This document shows positions 48,391 through 60,560 of a stretch of 64,000 bases of DNA, in pieces. The translations under genes and the position numbers were made by a program. The stretch's first letter is position 1, and each line of letters opens with the position of its first letter. This stretch comes from Manduca sexta (Eukaryota > Arthropoda > Insecta > Lepidoptera > Sphingidae). The notes beneath the pieces are model-generated. The model searched no databases. It saw nothing but the letters and a program-made list of their open reading frames with translations, and was not told the origin of the DNA. Location of the stretch: assembly GCF_014839805.1 (NCBI RefSeq), contig NC_051129.1, positions 9,242,920-9,306,919 on the forward strand, given 5' to 3'.

Positions 48391-48560
48391 GGAATTTAAA
48401 TTCACGTCTAGTTAATTAGTTAATAATCATGGATATTTCTACCTTTAAAATTTCGTCATATTAAATTTTAAAGGCCGAAATATCCATGATTATTAATTAT
48501 TTTTACGTTTTTCTTTCAACTGCGAGAACTAATCACTAACTAGACGTGAATTTAAATTCT
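48391..48560. mobile_element. 170-bp foldback MITE with nested hairpin
   Basis: The outer arms (gaatttaaattcacgtctag and ctagacgtgaatttaaattc) are exact reverse complements. Inner arms (taataatcatggatatttc ... gaaatatccatgattatta, and cctttaaaat ... attttaaagg) pair as well. Almost the whole element folds on itself apart from a one-sided bulge at about 48500..48530. No ORF. Confidence 0.75.
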
Positions 48561-49270
48561 TTACTTGCCAATACTTGTTTAGTTACCCAGATTAAAGCCG
48601 AAACAAAATGTATGAAAATGGACCTTGAGGTATCGCCTTAAATGGTTGATTACATAAGTAAATTCTTTGTAAGTAACTTACGCAACTAAAACTTAGCGTC
48701 ACACACACCAACACTAAATAAACTCTCAAAATATTTCAGAAAAATAATTTGTTACTAAAAAAACTCCGCAACAACTCCACTTATTTACGCCATGTATTCC
48801 TGAGGGAATGTGGAATACGTCTGTAAATATAGATAACCTTCTGAGAGCATGTTCCCGGCCTACGGAGTTTGCGAACACGTTTGATACAACGAGTCTTCAC
48901 TTTACATCAAATATATGATTAGTCTGGAAAAGGAAATCTCATTTGCCATGCTTATTGAGGTGTCACATTCATTGTTATCGCGTTCAGCGAAATTCGGAAG
49001 CGTAAGCCTTTCTTACAGAATCGTTTATTGCCTTAACATTTATTTGTTCTTACGCAGTTTGTTGGATAGCCAATTGTGTGGTATTTTCCATAAGAAACAT
49101 CTTAGGTCCGTAGGAAACGAATTTGAATAGATATTGATAATGTTCTCTCCGTAAACTTAAGGGACATCTTTGTAAATTTTAGTTCTTTTAGTTATTGGTT
49201 TGAGTTGTCGATCAAGAAAAGAAAAAAAAAACTGTATTATACAAATAAAGATTTATTATTATATATACTA

Positions 49271-49495
49271 ACTAGCTTTTGATTGCGGCTTTGCTCGCGT
49301 GAAGGAGTTTTCCGGGATAAAAGTCCCGCTATATATTTTCCCGGGATAGAAAGTAGCCTACAACTTTCCCAGGGTTCAAACTATCTCCATACAAAATTTC
49401 CTAAAAATCCGTTCAGTAGATTTTGTGAAAATCGCTAACATACAGACTGACAGAAAAGGGGACTTTATTTTATATTACGTATAGTTATGTATTAA
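49271..49495 (-). repeat. Helitron-like element of the gataaaagt family
   Basis: The reverse complement ends cgcgagcaaagccgcaatca aaagctagt, matching the H1 3' end. The body has repeated ccgggataaaag and cgggatagaaagtagcct motifs, also seen at 35960..36070, 29580..29760 and 53270..53370. It shares only the 3' end with H1. Confidence 0.45.
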
Positions 49496-49834
49496 TAATT
49501 TTAAGAATTATACAATGTCAATAAAACCGGATATCTAATATTGATGGCTCTATTTTTACGAACATAAAAACTCAAATTAATATGTTAACAGTGATAAGAT
49601 CATATCGGCACAAATCAACGCAACTCATAATTATCTTCAGTTTCAAAAATATTCCATTACCGTCATACTCGATGTAAACAAATATTTGGAGTGTTAGCGA
49701 TAGTATGGATGATAATAAATATTAAACGTGTAGCCTTAACAATTTGGCACTATGGAACGTTATAAATTCTGTGGATACATTAAACATTCCAACAGTATAG
49801 TATTAGAATTTAAACTTACACCAGTGTGACAGAG

Positions 49835-49985
49835 TGATGTATGATATCTTGGATTTTTTTTTATCAAAATTAAAAAAAATCGTGATCAGTCCCCCGTGAC
49901 CACGAAGGCTGCAAAGTCTTCGAAACGTTGGGAGAAAATTAAAATATAAAAACCTTGATAAAATCCGAAATTAATTAATTTGAAT
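49835..49985. repeat. Dispersed repeat R5, best copy
   Basis: It contains agtcccccgtgaccacgaag and gctgcaaagtcttcgaaacg, then ttgggagaaaa, the clearest version of the R5 core in the window. Confidence 0.55.
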
Positions 49986-50084
49986 ATTTAACATTCGCTT
50001 AAGCATAAGAAATTATTATCTTATTTATATCGGTTTATTATAAATAGAAAATATTGAAATTGAATTTTGAAATTTGGTGTTGGA

Positions 50085-50755
50085 GGAAAATGTTACGTAT
50101 ACCATGGACAGAATGACGCATCAATAAGTCCATCATTGCCCAATTGAAGATCATGACTAGGATCTACACAATATGCTACCAATGTCCTAAGTTATTTTGG
50201 CCACATCGCCCGAAGGCAGCCAGATAACTTTGACAAACTGCTGGTTGTAAGGAAAGTAGACGGTAGAAGACCGCGTAGGCTATGACCTACCCGCTGGTCG
50301 GATCAAATAAAAAGTGTAACAGGACTTCCTGCTACCAATTCCCTGAGGAAATCCGAAGACGGGAGGGCTTGGAAACAGCTCGTCATCAACTTCGTCAAGT
50401 CGTTTCAAGACGGGCCTTCAATGATGAAGAATATGATCAAGAAGAAGAAGAGATTATAACTAGTGGATATAAATCTATATGGATCTAGATGTTAACAGAA
50501 ATAGCAAATTGTTGTTTTAGTTTTAGTTTAATTTTTTATAGAGATTGCTGTTATTATTATTGCTATTTGTTTTTCTTATTTTCAACCTTAAGACTTCGAA
50601 TTAGTCTGAATAATTTAATTACAGTAACAGGTTTGTAAAGAATGCGTGATACTAGTTTTAAACTTAGTGCGCATCCTCACTCAGTTGAATTAACCGATAT
50701 TATGTAAGTGTTATGATTTGTGAATAAATATGTAAAAAATAAAATAAATAAATTT
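50085..50755 (+). mobile_element. LINE 3' end: ORF2 C-terminus and 3' untranslated region
   Basis: Plus-strand frames give NKSIIAQLKIMTRIYTICYQ, then FGHIARRQPDNFDKLLVV and TRWSDQIKSVTGLPATNSL, then SEDGRAWKQLV. This is the C-terminal motif series of a lepidopteran LINE endonuclease/reverse transcriptase. It is broken by stops and frame changes. About 270 bp of non-coding sequence ending in an A-rich tail (gtaaaaaataaaataaataa) follows. Confidence 0.65.
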
Positions 50756-51149
50756 AGATATATTTATAACGATATATATAATAATATAAAATATGTATCC
50801 CGTTTGATATAAACATTATTACGTAATAATATATTTAATCTTACCAAATACCCCAAACAAGTGACCCCATAAAAAATTTCGCGCGCACTTTTCCTGTGCC
50901 CGTACTAAAAAGAACACATTTTGGACGATTCCTTTCCCTATTTATTACATATGCATGCACCCTTATTCAGGTGAGCTGAAACCTTCCGTAACAAAATAGA
51001 ATATTTTATGTACCTTTATGGGATACGTAAATACCCCAGACTTAGTCCTCCACTTCCAGGAACACTTATATGCGTGGGCTTAGTACATTTTTTTCTAACG
51101 TATTTCTTATTATGGTAAATTGTAATTATATATTTGTGTGTCTGCAGTT

Positions 51150-51474
51150 AATAATAATATCAGCCCTATATTATATACTGTCTCACTGCTGGGCACGGGC
51201 CTCCTCTACTACCGAGAGGGACTAGGCCTTAGTCCACCATGCTGGCCTAGTGCGGATTGGTAGATTTGACACACCCTCGAAATTCCTATAGAGAACTTCT
51301 CAGGTGTGCAGGTTTCCTCACGATGTTTTCCTTCACCGTTAAAGTGAGCGATAATTCACAACGAATACAGACATATTTTATTAGAAAAATCAGAAGTGTG
51401 TGCCCTTGGGATTTGAACCAGCGGACATTTGTCTCGGCAGTCTGTTCCACAACCAACTAGGCTATCGCCGCCCC
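51150..51474 (-). mobile_element. tRNA-derived SINE (family S2), full length, with target-site duplication
   Basis: It is flanked by the exact 9-bp repeat tctgcagtt at 51141..51149 and 51475..51483. On the minus strand it begins ggggcggcgatagcctagtt (tRNA-like A box), has the B box GGTTCAAATCC, and ends in attattattaat. This is the best reference copy of the family in the window. Confidence 0.85.
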
Positions 51475-51540
51475 TCTGCAGTTGCACGAGTTAAATTTTA
51501 ATAAATGTAGTTATTAAGTAGCTTTGTTTTATTGCTTTAA

Positions 51541-51826
51541 ATGATGAGACGAGCTTGCCGTTCGCCTGATGGTTAGCTATACGACCGCCCATAAACGGTA
51601 GAAATATCATCCAACACATTGAATTACAAAGTATTGTTTTGGTTATTATACTGCGCTCGCCATTCTGAGACATGAGATGTTAAGTCTTATGTCCAGAAGT
51701 TAAACTGACTACAATGTTCTCCAAATCGTAACATAACAGTGACTATACACTGCTGTTTGGCGGCAGAATTAACATTGCGATGGTATCTACCCAGGCGGAC
51801 TCTCACTTGTTAGAGACCTACCAGTA
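51541..51826. repeat. Dispersed repeat R6, best copy
   Basis: It runs from gagacgagcttgccgttcgc through cgctcgccattctgagacat and gcggcagaattaacattgcg to gagacctaccag. It is shared with 53960..54250 and, inverted, with 6465..6770. No ORF; class uncertain. Confidence 0.6.
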
Positions 51827-52317
51827 AAAATAAATTTTACTCAATTAGTCGTTTAAAAATCAATAAAGACGCCAATTATTCATGAAAATGTCGTGTTTGA
51901 TACTTTTTCATGTCATGAATGTCCTCAAATTATAAGACAGAATAAACGAACACTTACACCGTACAATTATAAAAAGGTACTATTTTTATTACAATTATCT
52001 TCAATTTTGAAGCCGGGAATATATTTAACTTTTAAGTACATTGGAATAATAAAGTATTTTCACTCTCGAAACTTTACTACATAAATAAATGTAACATTTA
52101 TAATAAACTTTAATTCATTCATGAAAATAATTCACGTTTTCTTCACATATGTTTTTAATGTTTTAAATTCATGTGCCGTTTCGTTTCTCAATTAGAACAA
52201 GCAATTAATTACCTCACGTTGCACCAGCCGTTAATTCTCGTTACTACACTTACCCCTTTGCGGCAATCGTATTTTTACCAAAATTATTGCTGTCTTTATA
52301 TTAAATAATATTAATAA

Positions 52318-52445
52318 TAATATGGCCTTGTATTGTATATTGTCCCTCTGCAGGTCTGGGGCCTCCACTACTATTAAAAGGATTGGGTCTTAGTCCACCA
52401 CGCTGCCTATGCAGGTTTTCTCACAATGTTCTCCTTTCCGGTTAT
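52318..52445 (-). mobile_element. SINE family S2, partial
   Basis: Remnant aataatatggccttgtattg ... ttagtccaccacgctgcctatgcag followed by ttctcacaatgttctccttt. The tRNA-like head is missing. Confidence 0.5.
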
Positions 52446-53959
52446 ATCGCGTACTAAAGTACTTTTATTAATTCATTTATTATAGACAAGAAGCAATCAA
52501 GCTAGCAGACGATGTAATGTTTAGTGATTCGATCTTATATTTCTATCCATTTATTACTGTTGATATATTGTCTGCCATTTTTCTTGTTCTTAATTATTTT
52601 TATAAACTGTTCTATAATAAAGGCCCATCCGATATTCTATAATTATTATCAAATAGCTATATTACTTAAAAACTACGTCATGAGGTACATAGTATTACGG
52701 ACTAAGTAATTATATGTACATATATAGTATACACTAGCGCAACTGCCCCAAATACAAGAAATTATTCGAATCTAGCAAAATCAGCAGTGACAAATTACCC
52801 CATAGATGGCACCACACTAAACTACGCCATATCTACCCCGGTCTAACAAGGCTAATCTTGTCCAGGTCACGAGTGGTCCCGGAAGAGAACCCGGAACGTA
52901 ACACCGTTGACAACACACGCAAGCCGACGATTGAAATGCGATAAAGTCGCTTTTACCCCGTCAATAGTTGATTACGCGAACGTTGGGTTAGCTTTTGTGA
53001 GGTTTGTTGCTGTAGTTATGTTTAGTGATTAGATTGATTAGTAGATGTTCAAAATTTATGTAAATATTATAATATAGTTCTTATTGTCTTTTCTTTAGTT
53101 TAGTAACAAAATGGTGAGTTGTGGATTACAAAATTAATGGGTTTGATTTCGGGATCGTTCCAATATAATTATTTTTTTAACTCGATTGAAAATATCTTTC
53201 CTACAATATGATTGAACAAATATTTTGCACCGATCGCGCATTATTGAGAAATAAGGCAGATGGATATAAAATTAGCTTTTGCTCGCGGGTCTGTGCCGGG
53301 TTTACTTGCGAAATAAAAGTCCAACTATTAATAAAAGTCCCACTATTTGTTCTGGAGTAAAAAAAATATACATATACTTATTTTATGTTAATCCAGATTT
53401 AAATCTAACTGCCAAGTTACCGTAAGACTGGCTGGCAAAGCTCTATGTTAATTTTTATTTATATTTTATAAAAGAAATAATCCATTTTCAAGTTGGTAAA
53501 CATTAGAACCGACAATATGTCTTAGTTCTCACTTAATCTTTCTGGATTATTGGATTTTTTTACAAAATACATAGAATCATTTATTTATATAATATAATTC
53601 AATTTGTTAAAAATTATAACATAGAACCTTGTAATAATGAGCCATATGTTGATGTCGTAACGTCTATTTTTATTCTTCATTTCACTTCTTTACTTGCTAT
53701 CAAGTCCAGTGTTATTTTACTTGGCAATAAAAAAAACAAGCATGACCCTGTGTGACTAAATTCTCCGCTATTGGATGATATTATAATCTCTATTCATTAA
53801 GTCCACCGAAAATCCGCATTAAGGATTATCTCTGATATCGGATATCCAAGTATAGCGTTCCATAATAAGTTACATAATGTTCTTTAAAAATGTTAGGAAT
53901 AAGGAAAAGACGAAGTTTGCCCATTTCTTTAATACCATCAGTTATCCAAAAATGTAGTA
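52446..53959. other. Upstream region, little recognised
   Basis: AT-rich. A Helitron-like 3' end fragment is at about 53270..53370 (tagcttttgctcgcgggtct). No exon was recognised. Confidence 0.45.
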
Positions 53960-54250
53960 CTTATTTTCATTGCTGGTGAATGAAGAGATGCTAGAACCGC
54001 ATAAACAGTAGTAATGCTATACAGAACTTTGAATTACAAAGTACTATATGACACTCAACTGCACTCATCATTCTAAGTCATGATTTTCGATCTCATCATG
54101 CCTAGTTATTGTGCTGGCTGCAATCCTTCAAGCCAGAACAGAACTGTGCTTGCATACCTTCTTGGTGGTATAAATATTGCGATGATGCCTATTTAGACAG
54201 CTCTATGTAGACGCACCTATACGAGAGACCTCCCGTTAATAACAATATTT
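53960..54250. repeat. Dispersed repeat R6, diverged copy
   Basis: actttgaattacaaagtact, ctcatcattctaagtcatga and gtggtataaatattgcgatg follow the same order as 51541..51826. Confidence 0.5.
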
Positions 54251-54624
54251 ACTTAATCATTGCATACCTGCACTGCGCTAATATTTTGACATACTTATAT
54301 TAAAAAATAAACAACCTTATATCATATTATAAAACCGCGTCTGTCTGAACATGATCTAGTTAAAAACTACCGACCATATTTCGATTAAATGTAGTATGGA
54401 TATAGTTTGAAACCCTAAGGACATTTTATTTATAGAGGTTATTTAACAATCTTATATAATTAGTTATTATATAAATGTGCCATCGGTTTCGTGAAGGTCG
54501 TCTTGCTTCCCAGCATAAGCCTCACCTAAAAGAACGATATTGGCTTTATCAAAACGACACTAATAAAGGAAAAAAATAAGTACCATTGTTTATTCAATTT
54601 TAATGCTATAAATTATTTCTAGTG

Positions 54625-54840
54625 ATAACATAATCTCATCATCATTAGCTGCAAGATGTTCACAGCTGAATACGGGCCTCCCCCAAAAATTTCAGATCGA
54701 TCCATTGGAATGTAATCTACAATATACATTATAGTAGAGTCCCTTACATTCTCCGTTTTGATATGCGAATGTATTATAAAACCATTTTCAAGGCAGGAAT
54801 GTTTCTGTATCCTGCGGGATATCGACATCCCGTCTGCGCA
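54625..54840 (-). mobile_element. RTE-like LINE 3' end remnant
   Basis: On the minus strand it ends ...gggggaggcccgtattcagc then gctaatgatgatgag, the same terminal arrangement as 27015..27215. The open frame here (KTENVRDSTIMYIVDYIPMD) has no intact catalytic part. Confidence 0.5.
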
Positions 54841-55555
54841 TTCTATTCCTTAACGATGATTACGTAGTAAGTAACAAAAAGCCAAGAATAAAACTATATA
54901 ATAAATCGTTTCTTTCTTATATTTTTATAGTCTGTAGGTCATCAATGGCGGACTTACGGTAGTGCCTAACTTTTTTACCATCCCGTTGGTACTTCTAGGC
55001 AATAGGAATGTAAAGTTTTATTATTTGGTTTGCCTGTTCACCAACCGTTGTATAATTCATAGAAAAATGCAACTCGCCCACTGCCCTTATCTCTCCAACA
55101 AAACTTTCCACCTTAAAAGTATTCAATTTAACACAACTCAAGCTCGTTGTAGTGTTTAATGTTTATCTTTTGTGCAACTTTTATTTTCGAATAAAAGTAC
55201 CATTTACAAAGCAAAAAAATCAACCGGGAGCAAAGGAAGATAATTGTGTTTCACGCGTCAGTTGGAATGGAATAAAATGTTCAACAAAGTTGGTAAAGTG
55301 AAGGAGAAAAAGTCAGTTTAATGTTGCCGAGTACCTATCTATTCGAATTAATGAATGCTAGTGCCTTGTTACCTTTCAATAAAGTTTAATTTCTTTCAGA
55401 ATATTGCTCTAGTATAAAGGAAAGCAATGTAGATAAATGTACGCAAAAAGTATATTTAATATACAAATAAGTAAAGTGATTACAGCATTTGATTTTCCAT
55501 CGGTCTAACCCGGTGTGGGGTTAACGCGTTTAGAACAACTTTGGCTTAATTTTTT

Positions 55556-55790
55556 TGACTGCGTGCCCGAAGGGGTGGGCCGAGATGAAACTAGAACATC
55601 TACTTCACGACTGTGTTCCGTCCCAAGATGTTAAAGTAGTCTATCGTCATTTCGGGCACAAATTCTAGAGACCAGGCTAATATTGAGCAGGAAAACCTAA
55701 TGTCACTGCTTTATCCGGGATTTGAACTTGAGACCTCAGAGCAGTATCGTACAGCTGATGCAATACAACTTTGCCACCAAGTCAGTTGAA
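55556..55790 (-). mobile_element. tRNA-derived SINE (family S1), diverged
   Basis: The order matches S1: gcccgaaggggtgggc, actgtgttccgtcccaagat, catttcgggcacaaattcta, the B-box region ccgggatttgaacttgagac, and the head tttgccaccaagtcagt. It has many substitutions, so it is older than the copies at 415 and 21731. Confidence 0.7.
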
Positions 55791-56649
55791 GGATTCAGTT
55801 CCGGGAAATAAAGTTAGAAATACAGATACAAAGTGATGCCCGATACAATTGAACTTACGAAGGGATATGACGTGCAAATACAATGTTTCTGCTCAATTGT
55901 TTAAGGTTGTGAAGTTTTATTTGTAGTATTGTAAAAGGTGCTATAAATTTATGTCGTTTTAATGTAGTATGTAAATCATAATATGAAACAGTTGATATAG
56001 TAGTGGATTTCTTAAGACGGACCTTTTAATTCTAATTCTATTTCTATAACTGAATATTGCAAAAACACATGTATACATAAAAAAGTGACTTACATAATTG
56101 TAGTGAAATTTATTTTTGGATTCCGGCGCGGTAAAATAATTATGACGCTTGCTTCGGTCGCGAGAATAATGCTGTCGAAAATTATTCTTTATACATTGAA
56201 GATAATGTTCAAAATCGAAGCATACAAGAATATAAAAGAGAAACGGTATACCTGTATATCGTTTACCGCAGTTGTATGCGATACCAATATTCCGCCAAAA
56301 CAAATCTAGTTTATTAAACATCGACTTCAGTAACTTTTGTAGTATTTTCATTGCAATAGGTTTCTTTGACAATGCGAAATGCGTGCAAAGAACAATCAAA
56401 CGGTATCGCGGATACGAACTGAAATATCTATACAATCTTCTATGATAGCAAAGGAAAATAAAGGAAATACAGGAATAATATTGCGATTATGCTGAAATAT
56501 ATTGAATACATTACGTAAGCGAAACGGAAATGAAATAACGGAAATATGGATCATTATTTCTATGTTTTGGCTGCTTTGTGGTTATATATTTTTGTGACGC
56601 AAAAAGATTTGAGAAAATAGTTTTATTTTTTATTTTGTTACGGCAAAAT

Positions 56650-56870
56650 TATCCCACTTTCCTGATGGTAAATGGAGTAGAGTCGTAAAAGTGTTGATTA
56701 ATGAGAGATTACTCCTCGCCAGTTGATACAATTATGTCGGCCTGTTTGGAACTGGATATACACAGGCTAATCCCGGAACTCGATACCCTTACGTGGGCCA
56801 GTATGGCGGATTTTACATCTTGTGTATTGTGGTCGCTATCCAAATCGGATACAAATATCCTACTATGAGT
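56650..56870. repeat. Dispersed repeat R2, full copy
   Basis: It has the left half (cctgatggtaaatggagtag, gttgatacaattatgtcggc) and right half (gatatacacaggctaatccc, ttacgtgggccagtatggcg) joined without interruption. It therefore serves as the reference for the split copy at 15735..16110. Confidence 0.65.
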
Positions 56871-57379
56871 TGCGTTTTGATGATCAATGAATTTAGCTTT
56901 TCTATGCCTATCTTTCTTGTAACTAAAGCTACGAATCATCAATTCCGCATTGGCGAAGGATGGACTTAGACGTCCAGCACGTAAAAAATTAAGAGTGAGA
57001 AAATAAGAACCTGCTAATAATCACTGTTACTTATGAAATTCTTTTATCGTTAAGAGGTGATTAAGAATTGCTTAAATAGCTGTCAAAAACATCAACGGTT
57101 TCCTAGTTTAAACCTTATTAAGAGGCATGATGGCGGGTTTTGACTTACAGCTGATCGAGTAAATTTGTGTTTTACCTACCTACTGTTTAAGCATAGCTTT
57201 GCGATTTTTTTATAAGTAAAACTGAATATGTTGTGAGAAAACACACAAAAATTGTTTGGAATTAAGGCATTCTAATAGAAAGTTACTACTTATAATTTGT
57301 ATTTGCAGTTTGTAGAAACTTTACCCAAAAAAAAATCACGTCCGTGTCTATTACAATCTATACAAACATGAAAATTTTC

Positions 57380-57690
57380 GTGCGGCCACGCGGCATTCGC
57401 GACCATCCGGCGAAGTGATTAATAGCCAAATAAATAGAGTCTATTTTGCTTTAACTATGTAGTCCATAGAGAGTGCACGCGGTCAGCGCAGCGTGCGCAT
57501 TGAGTCGGCACAAATAAATTTATGTCAAATAAATGCACCCTAATGGCGTGGTTATAAGAGCGAACTAGATGTGAGTTGGTCTCGTTACTACTGAGTACTG
57601 AATAGCTATTAGCGGACGGTATGATTTAAATTTGGTTAAAAGTAAAAGTCGCCTAATTAGCACGTTCTTTTTTGGATTCCAAGGTCAGTG
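57380..57690. promoter_or_regulatory. GC-richer non-repeat segment with a TATA-like box
   Basis: A stretch more GC-rich than its surroundings, with gcggccacgcggcattcgcg, a spaced gtgcacgcggtcagcgcagc block and, on the plus strand, ggttataagagcg (TATA-like) at about 57551. Nothing in it matches the repeats listed here. Transcription start and gene are unknown, so it is only a candidate regulatory region. Confidence 0.2.
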
Positions 57691-58279
57691 AGTGTACATT
57701 TTCCTATCTAGGTGCGGCAAAATACTATATTAGATTTTATTAAGGGTAAATCATGGGATGTCTTCCAATCGAGTCGGAAATTTCACCACGTGTAATTATA
57801 AATACATATAATCACTCCTTTTTCCATATTTAGGGGTAGGCAGAGATGTATCAATACCCACAATTCGCGTGTTAAGTTAGGTCCCAGGTACTAAGGAGCG
57901 GGTCTATGGCCAAAACTATATTTCTGTATAGTGAGGTATATTTCGTTTCCCACCAGCTTCCTTTCAACAATTCGAATACTGAACATGATTATTAAACGTT
58001 TATCCGCGTGCTGTATTGTGTTACCAATCCTCGTGAACGACTATTGTCCGATTTCCAAAGCTGACCGACCATGGTGGCATGTGATTACAAATCCTGCTTT
58101 TGTTGGTTCTGTCTGCTATTCAGACTCCTGGATGTGTAACAATCAGGATGGCTATGAATTAAAGCTACAATTAGTTATTGTATACCAATTTCAAGATTGA
58201 AGTTGGGATATTTACTGACCATTATTGAACTATTTCGTTTCTGTTTTATAATTTTGAGCATACTTTTTCACGTGAGTAA

Positions 58280-58526
58280 GCCACTATCGAGAGGGAATAG
58301 GCAACAGTCTACTACGCTGGCCTAGTACGCAGTGGCAGACACACTCTTCAAATTGTTAGAGATTTTCTCAGGTATGTAGCTTTTCTTCATCGTTAAAGCA
58401 AGCGATAATAAACAAAGTACGCATTCATAACTTTAGAAAAGACAAAGATGCATGCCCTTGGGTTTTGAACCTGCAGACATTCGTCTCGGCTTTCCGTTCC
58501 AGTCCCAACTAAGCTATTACCGCTGC
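58280..58526 (-). mobile_element. SINE family S2, diverged copy
   Basis: actacgctggcctagtacgc, ttttcttcatcgttaaagca and cttgggttttgaacctgcag (the B-box region) match 51150..51474. The 3' tail is lost. Confidence 0.65.
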
Positions 58527-58864
58527 TGTACCTACACAGTACATAGGTATTGATTTTTCAATTCCTGATTAATATGAATCGTAAAACATAATCAATTATA
58601 AATAAACAGAAATCTTAAATAAAGAGCTTCAGATAGTTTCGCGCCTCAGTCGAGTTAATAGCGCGATAACAGTTATAACAAAGCAAGTGGCTCAAGGACG
58701 CATCTAGATATCGCGCCTTTGCTTCTGTCACGGAAACAAATTGTAGAAAGATCTGAATATCTTTATGAGAACAAACTAAAGACATTTCTAGTGATTCAAG
58801 TGCAGCGGGTGGAGTGAAAACGAATGCGTTTGACAATTTGCCCTCACTTTGGTGCGATAGATTC

Positions 58865-58926
58865 GTAAGTTAACGATCGTTAAGTGCCGATAGAATTCCA
58901 TCTGCACTTAACGATCGTTAACTTAC
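58865..58926. repeat. Perfect 23-bp inverted repeat with an inner palindrome in each arm
   Basis: The left arm 58865..58887 begins gtaagttaacgatcgttaag and ends tgc. The right arm 58904..58926 is its exact reverse complement. The loop is 16 bp. Each arm contains the self-palindromic 16-mer gttaacgatcgttaac, so the sequence can fold in more than one way. No gene or repeat family assigned. Confidence 0.9.
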
Positions 58927-59274
58927 AATACAATTGTATTGAAATAGTTTTGACCTACCTAAATAATTCTGATCGTTTTTTTTTATAGCCAATAGATTTA
59001 CCTTTGACCACTCTCTCGCCTGATGGTAAGTGGTGATGTGGTCTACGGTGGCCTAGAAGATACCTATTCACTCGTGACTTGAAGATGCCCAGGTAAATAT
59101 TATAATCGCTTCGGTAAGTCTTTATGCTAGTTATGTCGAAATTATCGACCCTTTTCTCCGATTATTGGAATGGAGTATAATGTATGGATTTTGTTGTGGC
59201 AGGGACTTTTGGTCATCTGTTAGTAAATATAGTGTTTACTACCGAAGTATCGATCAACGTCAAAAGTGTGCTAA

Positions 59275-59320
59275 TTTAATAATAATATTCTAATATTATT
59301 ATTATATTAGAACACTTTTT
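59275..59320. repeat. Imperfect AT-rich hairpin
   Basis: gtgctaatttaataataata pairs imperfectly with tattattattatattagaac (then ac) around a short centre. It could be a transcript hairpin or a MITE remnant. Confidence 0.45.
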
Positions 59321-60286
59321 TACTGGCCACCCTTACTATATATGTAACCAATTAACGTTTGCAATTTACTCAATGACATAGAGAATAATTTTAATAATAC
59401 CCTTATAAAATTAAAGACGGTATGAAACATAACATGAAGCAAATAACTACCTCTTTTACGTACGTATTTATTGTGTATGTGTCACAAGATTGGTTTATAA
59501 TTTATGTCCTTTCGTTGATATATTAGTAAAGTCTATGCTGTCTGCATGTTTTACTAGTTATCTTTAATATATTGTATTAAAAATCTGATTTCCTTGCAGT
59601 GGCGAAAGGTCCGTATAATCTTATTTCTGCTGGCTTCCCTTTTTTTTGTGAAATATAATTTTTATTGGAACGATTTGTGGGTCGTATTTATTCATATTAT
59701 TAGTACTTATATGTTGTGTCGGCCTCCCTTTCAGACAGTGTCACCCAATGCCACAGCTTCCTAGATATTATAGAAATGAACTCATAGATATTACAAATAA
59801 AATACAAACAAAGTATGGGAAATGTTTACCGCGCTTCGCTTACACTTTAAGTCGAAAGCGTACGTTCAAAATAACTTACAGATATTTCGAATTGCCACAC
59901 GATATTTGTAAGGGTACAAACGTTTGCTTTCCTTATGAAACCCACTTACAGAAAGTTTGCTCTTTTATTGCGCGAACGCGACGGCAGTATTTCTGTACTT
60001 CATTTTATTTTTTACCCTTAACATACATTGTGGTTATGTCAGTTCCTTTTCTTTTATATGGAACAATTTCAAAGCGAATCGCTTCCGCACGGCTGTCGGA
60101 GTAGTTTTACCACTTAATTAAGTTGCTATTCAGTTCATTTTATTCGATTACGTGCTCTCAAATTGTTTAATGGTTCTATATATTCATTGTTTTACTTTGT
60201 GCAATTAGTCTATGTTTAGATTTATTTTCAAGCCATTATAAAAGGTAGAGTTGTATTTATTTTTAGCCGAGGTTATTTTCTTTATT

Positions 60287-60560
60287 TAAAGTCTAGTTGG
60301 TAGTGAAACAGACTGCCAACACGAATGTTCGCAGATTCAAAACTCAAGAGCACACTCAACTCAACTCTCACTTTTTTAAACTCATGTGTGTATTCTTTGT
60401 GAATTTATCGTTCGCTTTAACGGTGAAGGAAAACTTCGTGAGGAAACCTGCATAAATGAGAAGTTCTCTATAGGTATACTGAGACTAAAACTTAATCCCT
60501 CTCAGTAGTAGAAGAGGCCCGCGACCAGCAATGGGACATTATATATAATACGTGACTGCT
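60287..60560 (+). mobile_element. SINE family S2, plus-strand copy
   Basis: Head tagtctagttggtagtgaaa type (tctagttggtagtgaaacag), B-box region cgcagattcaaaactcaaga, then cgctttaacggtgaaggaaa and the tail ...cagcaatgggacattatata. The opposite orientation to 51150..51474. Confidence 0.7.

Noticed and set aside
55959..56435. Minus-strand open frame of 158 codons
   Set aside because: It begins with TTG, not ATG; the first ATG is 27 codons in. Composition follows the AT-rich background, with no motif, splice context or shared domain.
58615..58785. Minus-strand frame of 56 codons with MSLVCSHKDIQIFLQFV
   Set aside because: The codon mix looks protein-like, but no family was recognised, no splice context fits, and the longer version of the frame starts at TTG. 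It is kept only as a possible pseudo-exon.
59748..60104. Plus-strand open frame of 118 codons
   Set aside because: No recognisable motif or signal and background-like composition. There is no promoter or neighbouring exon evidence.
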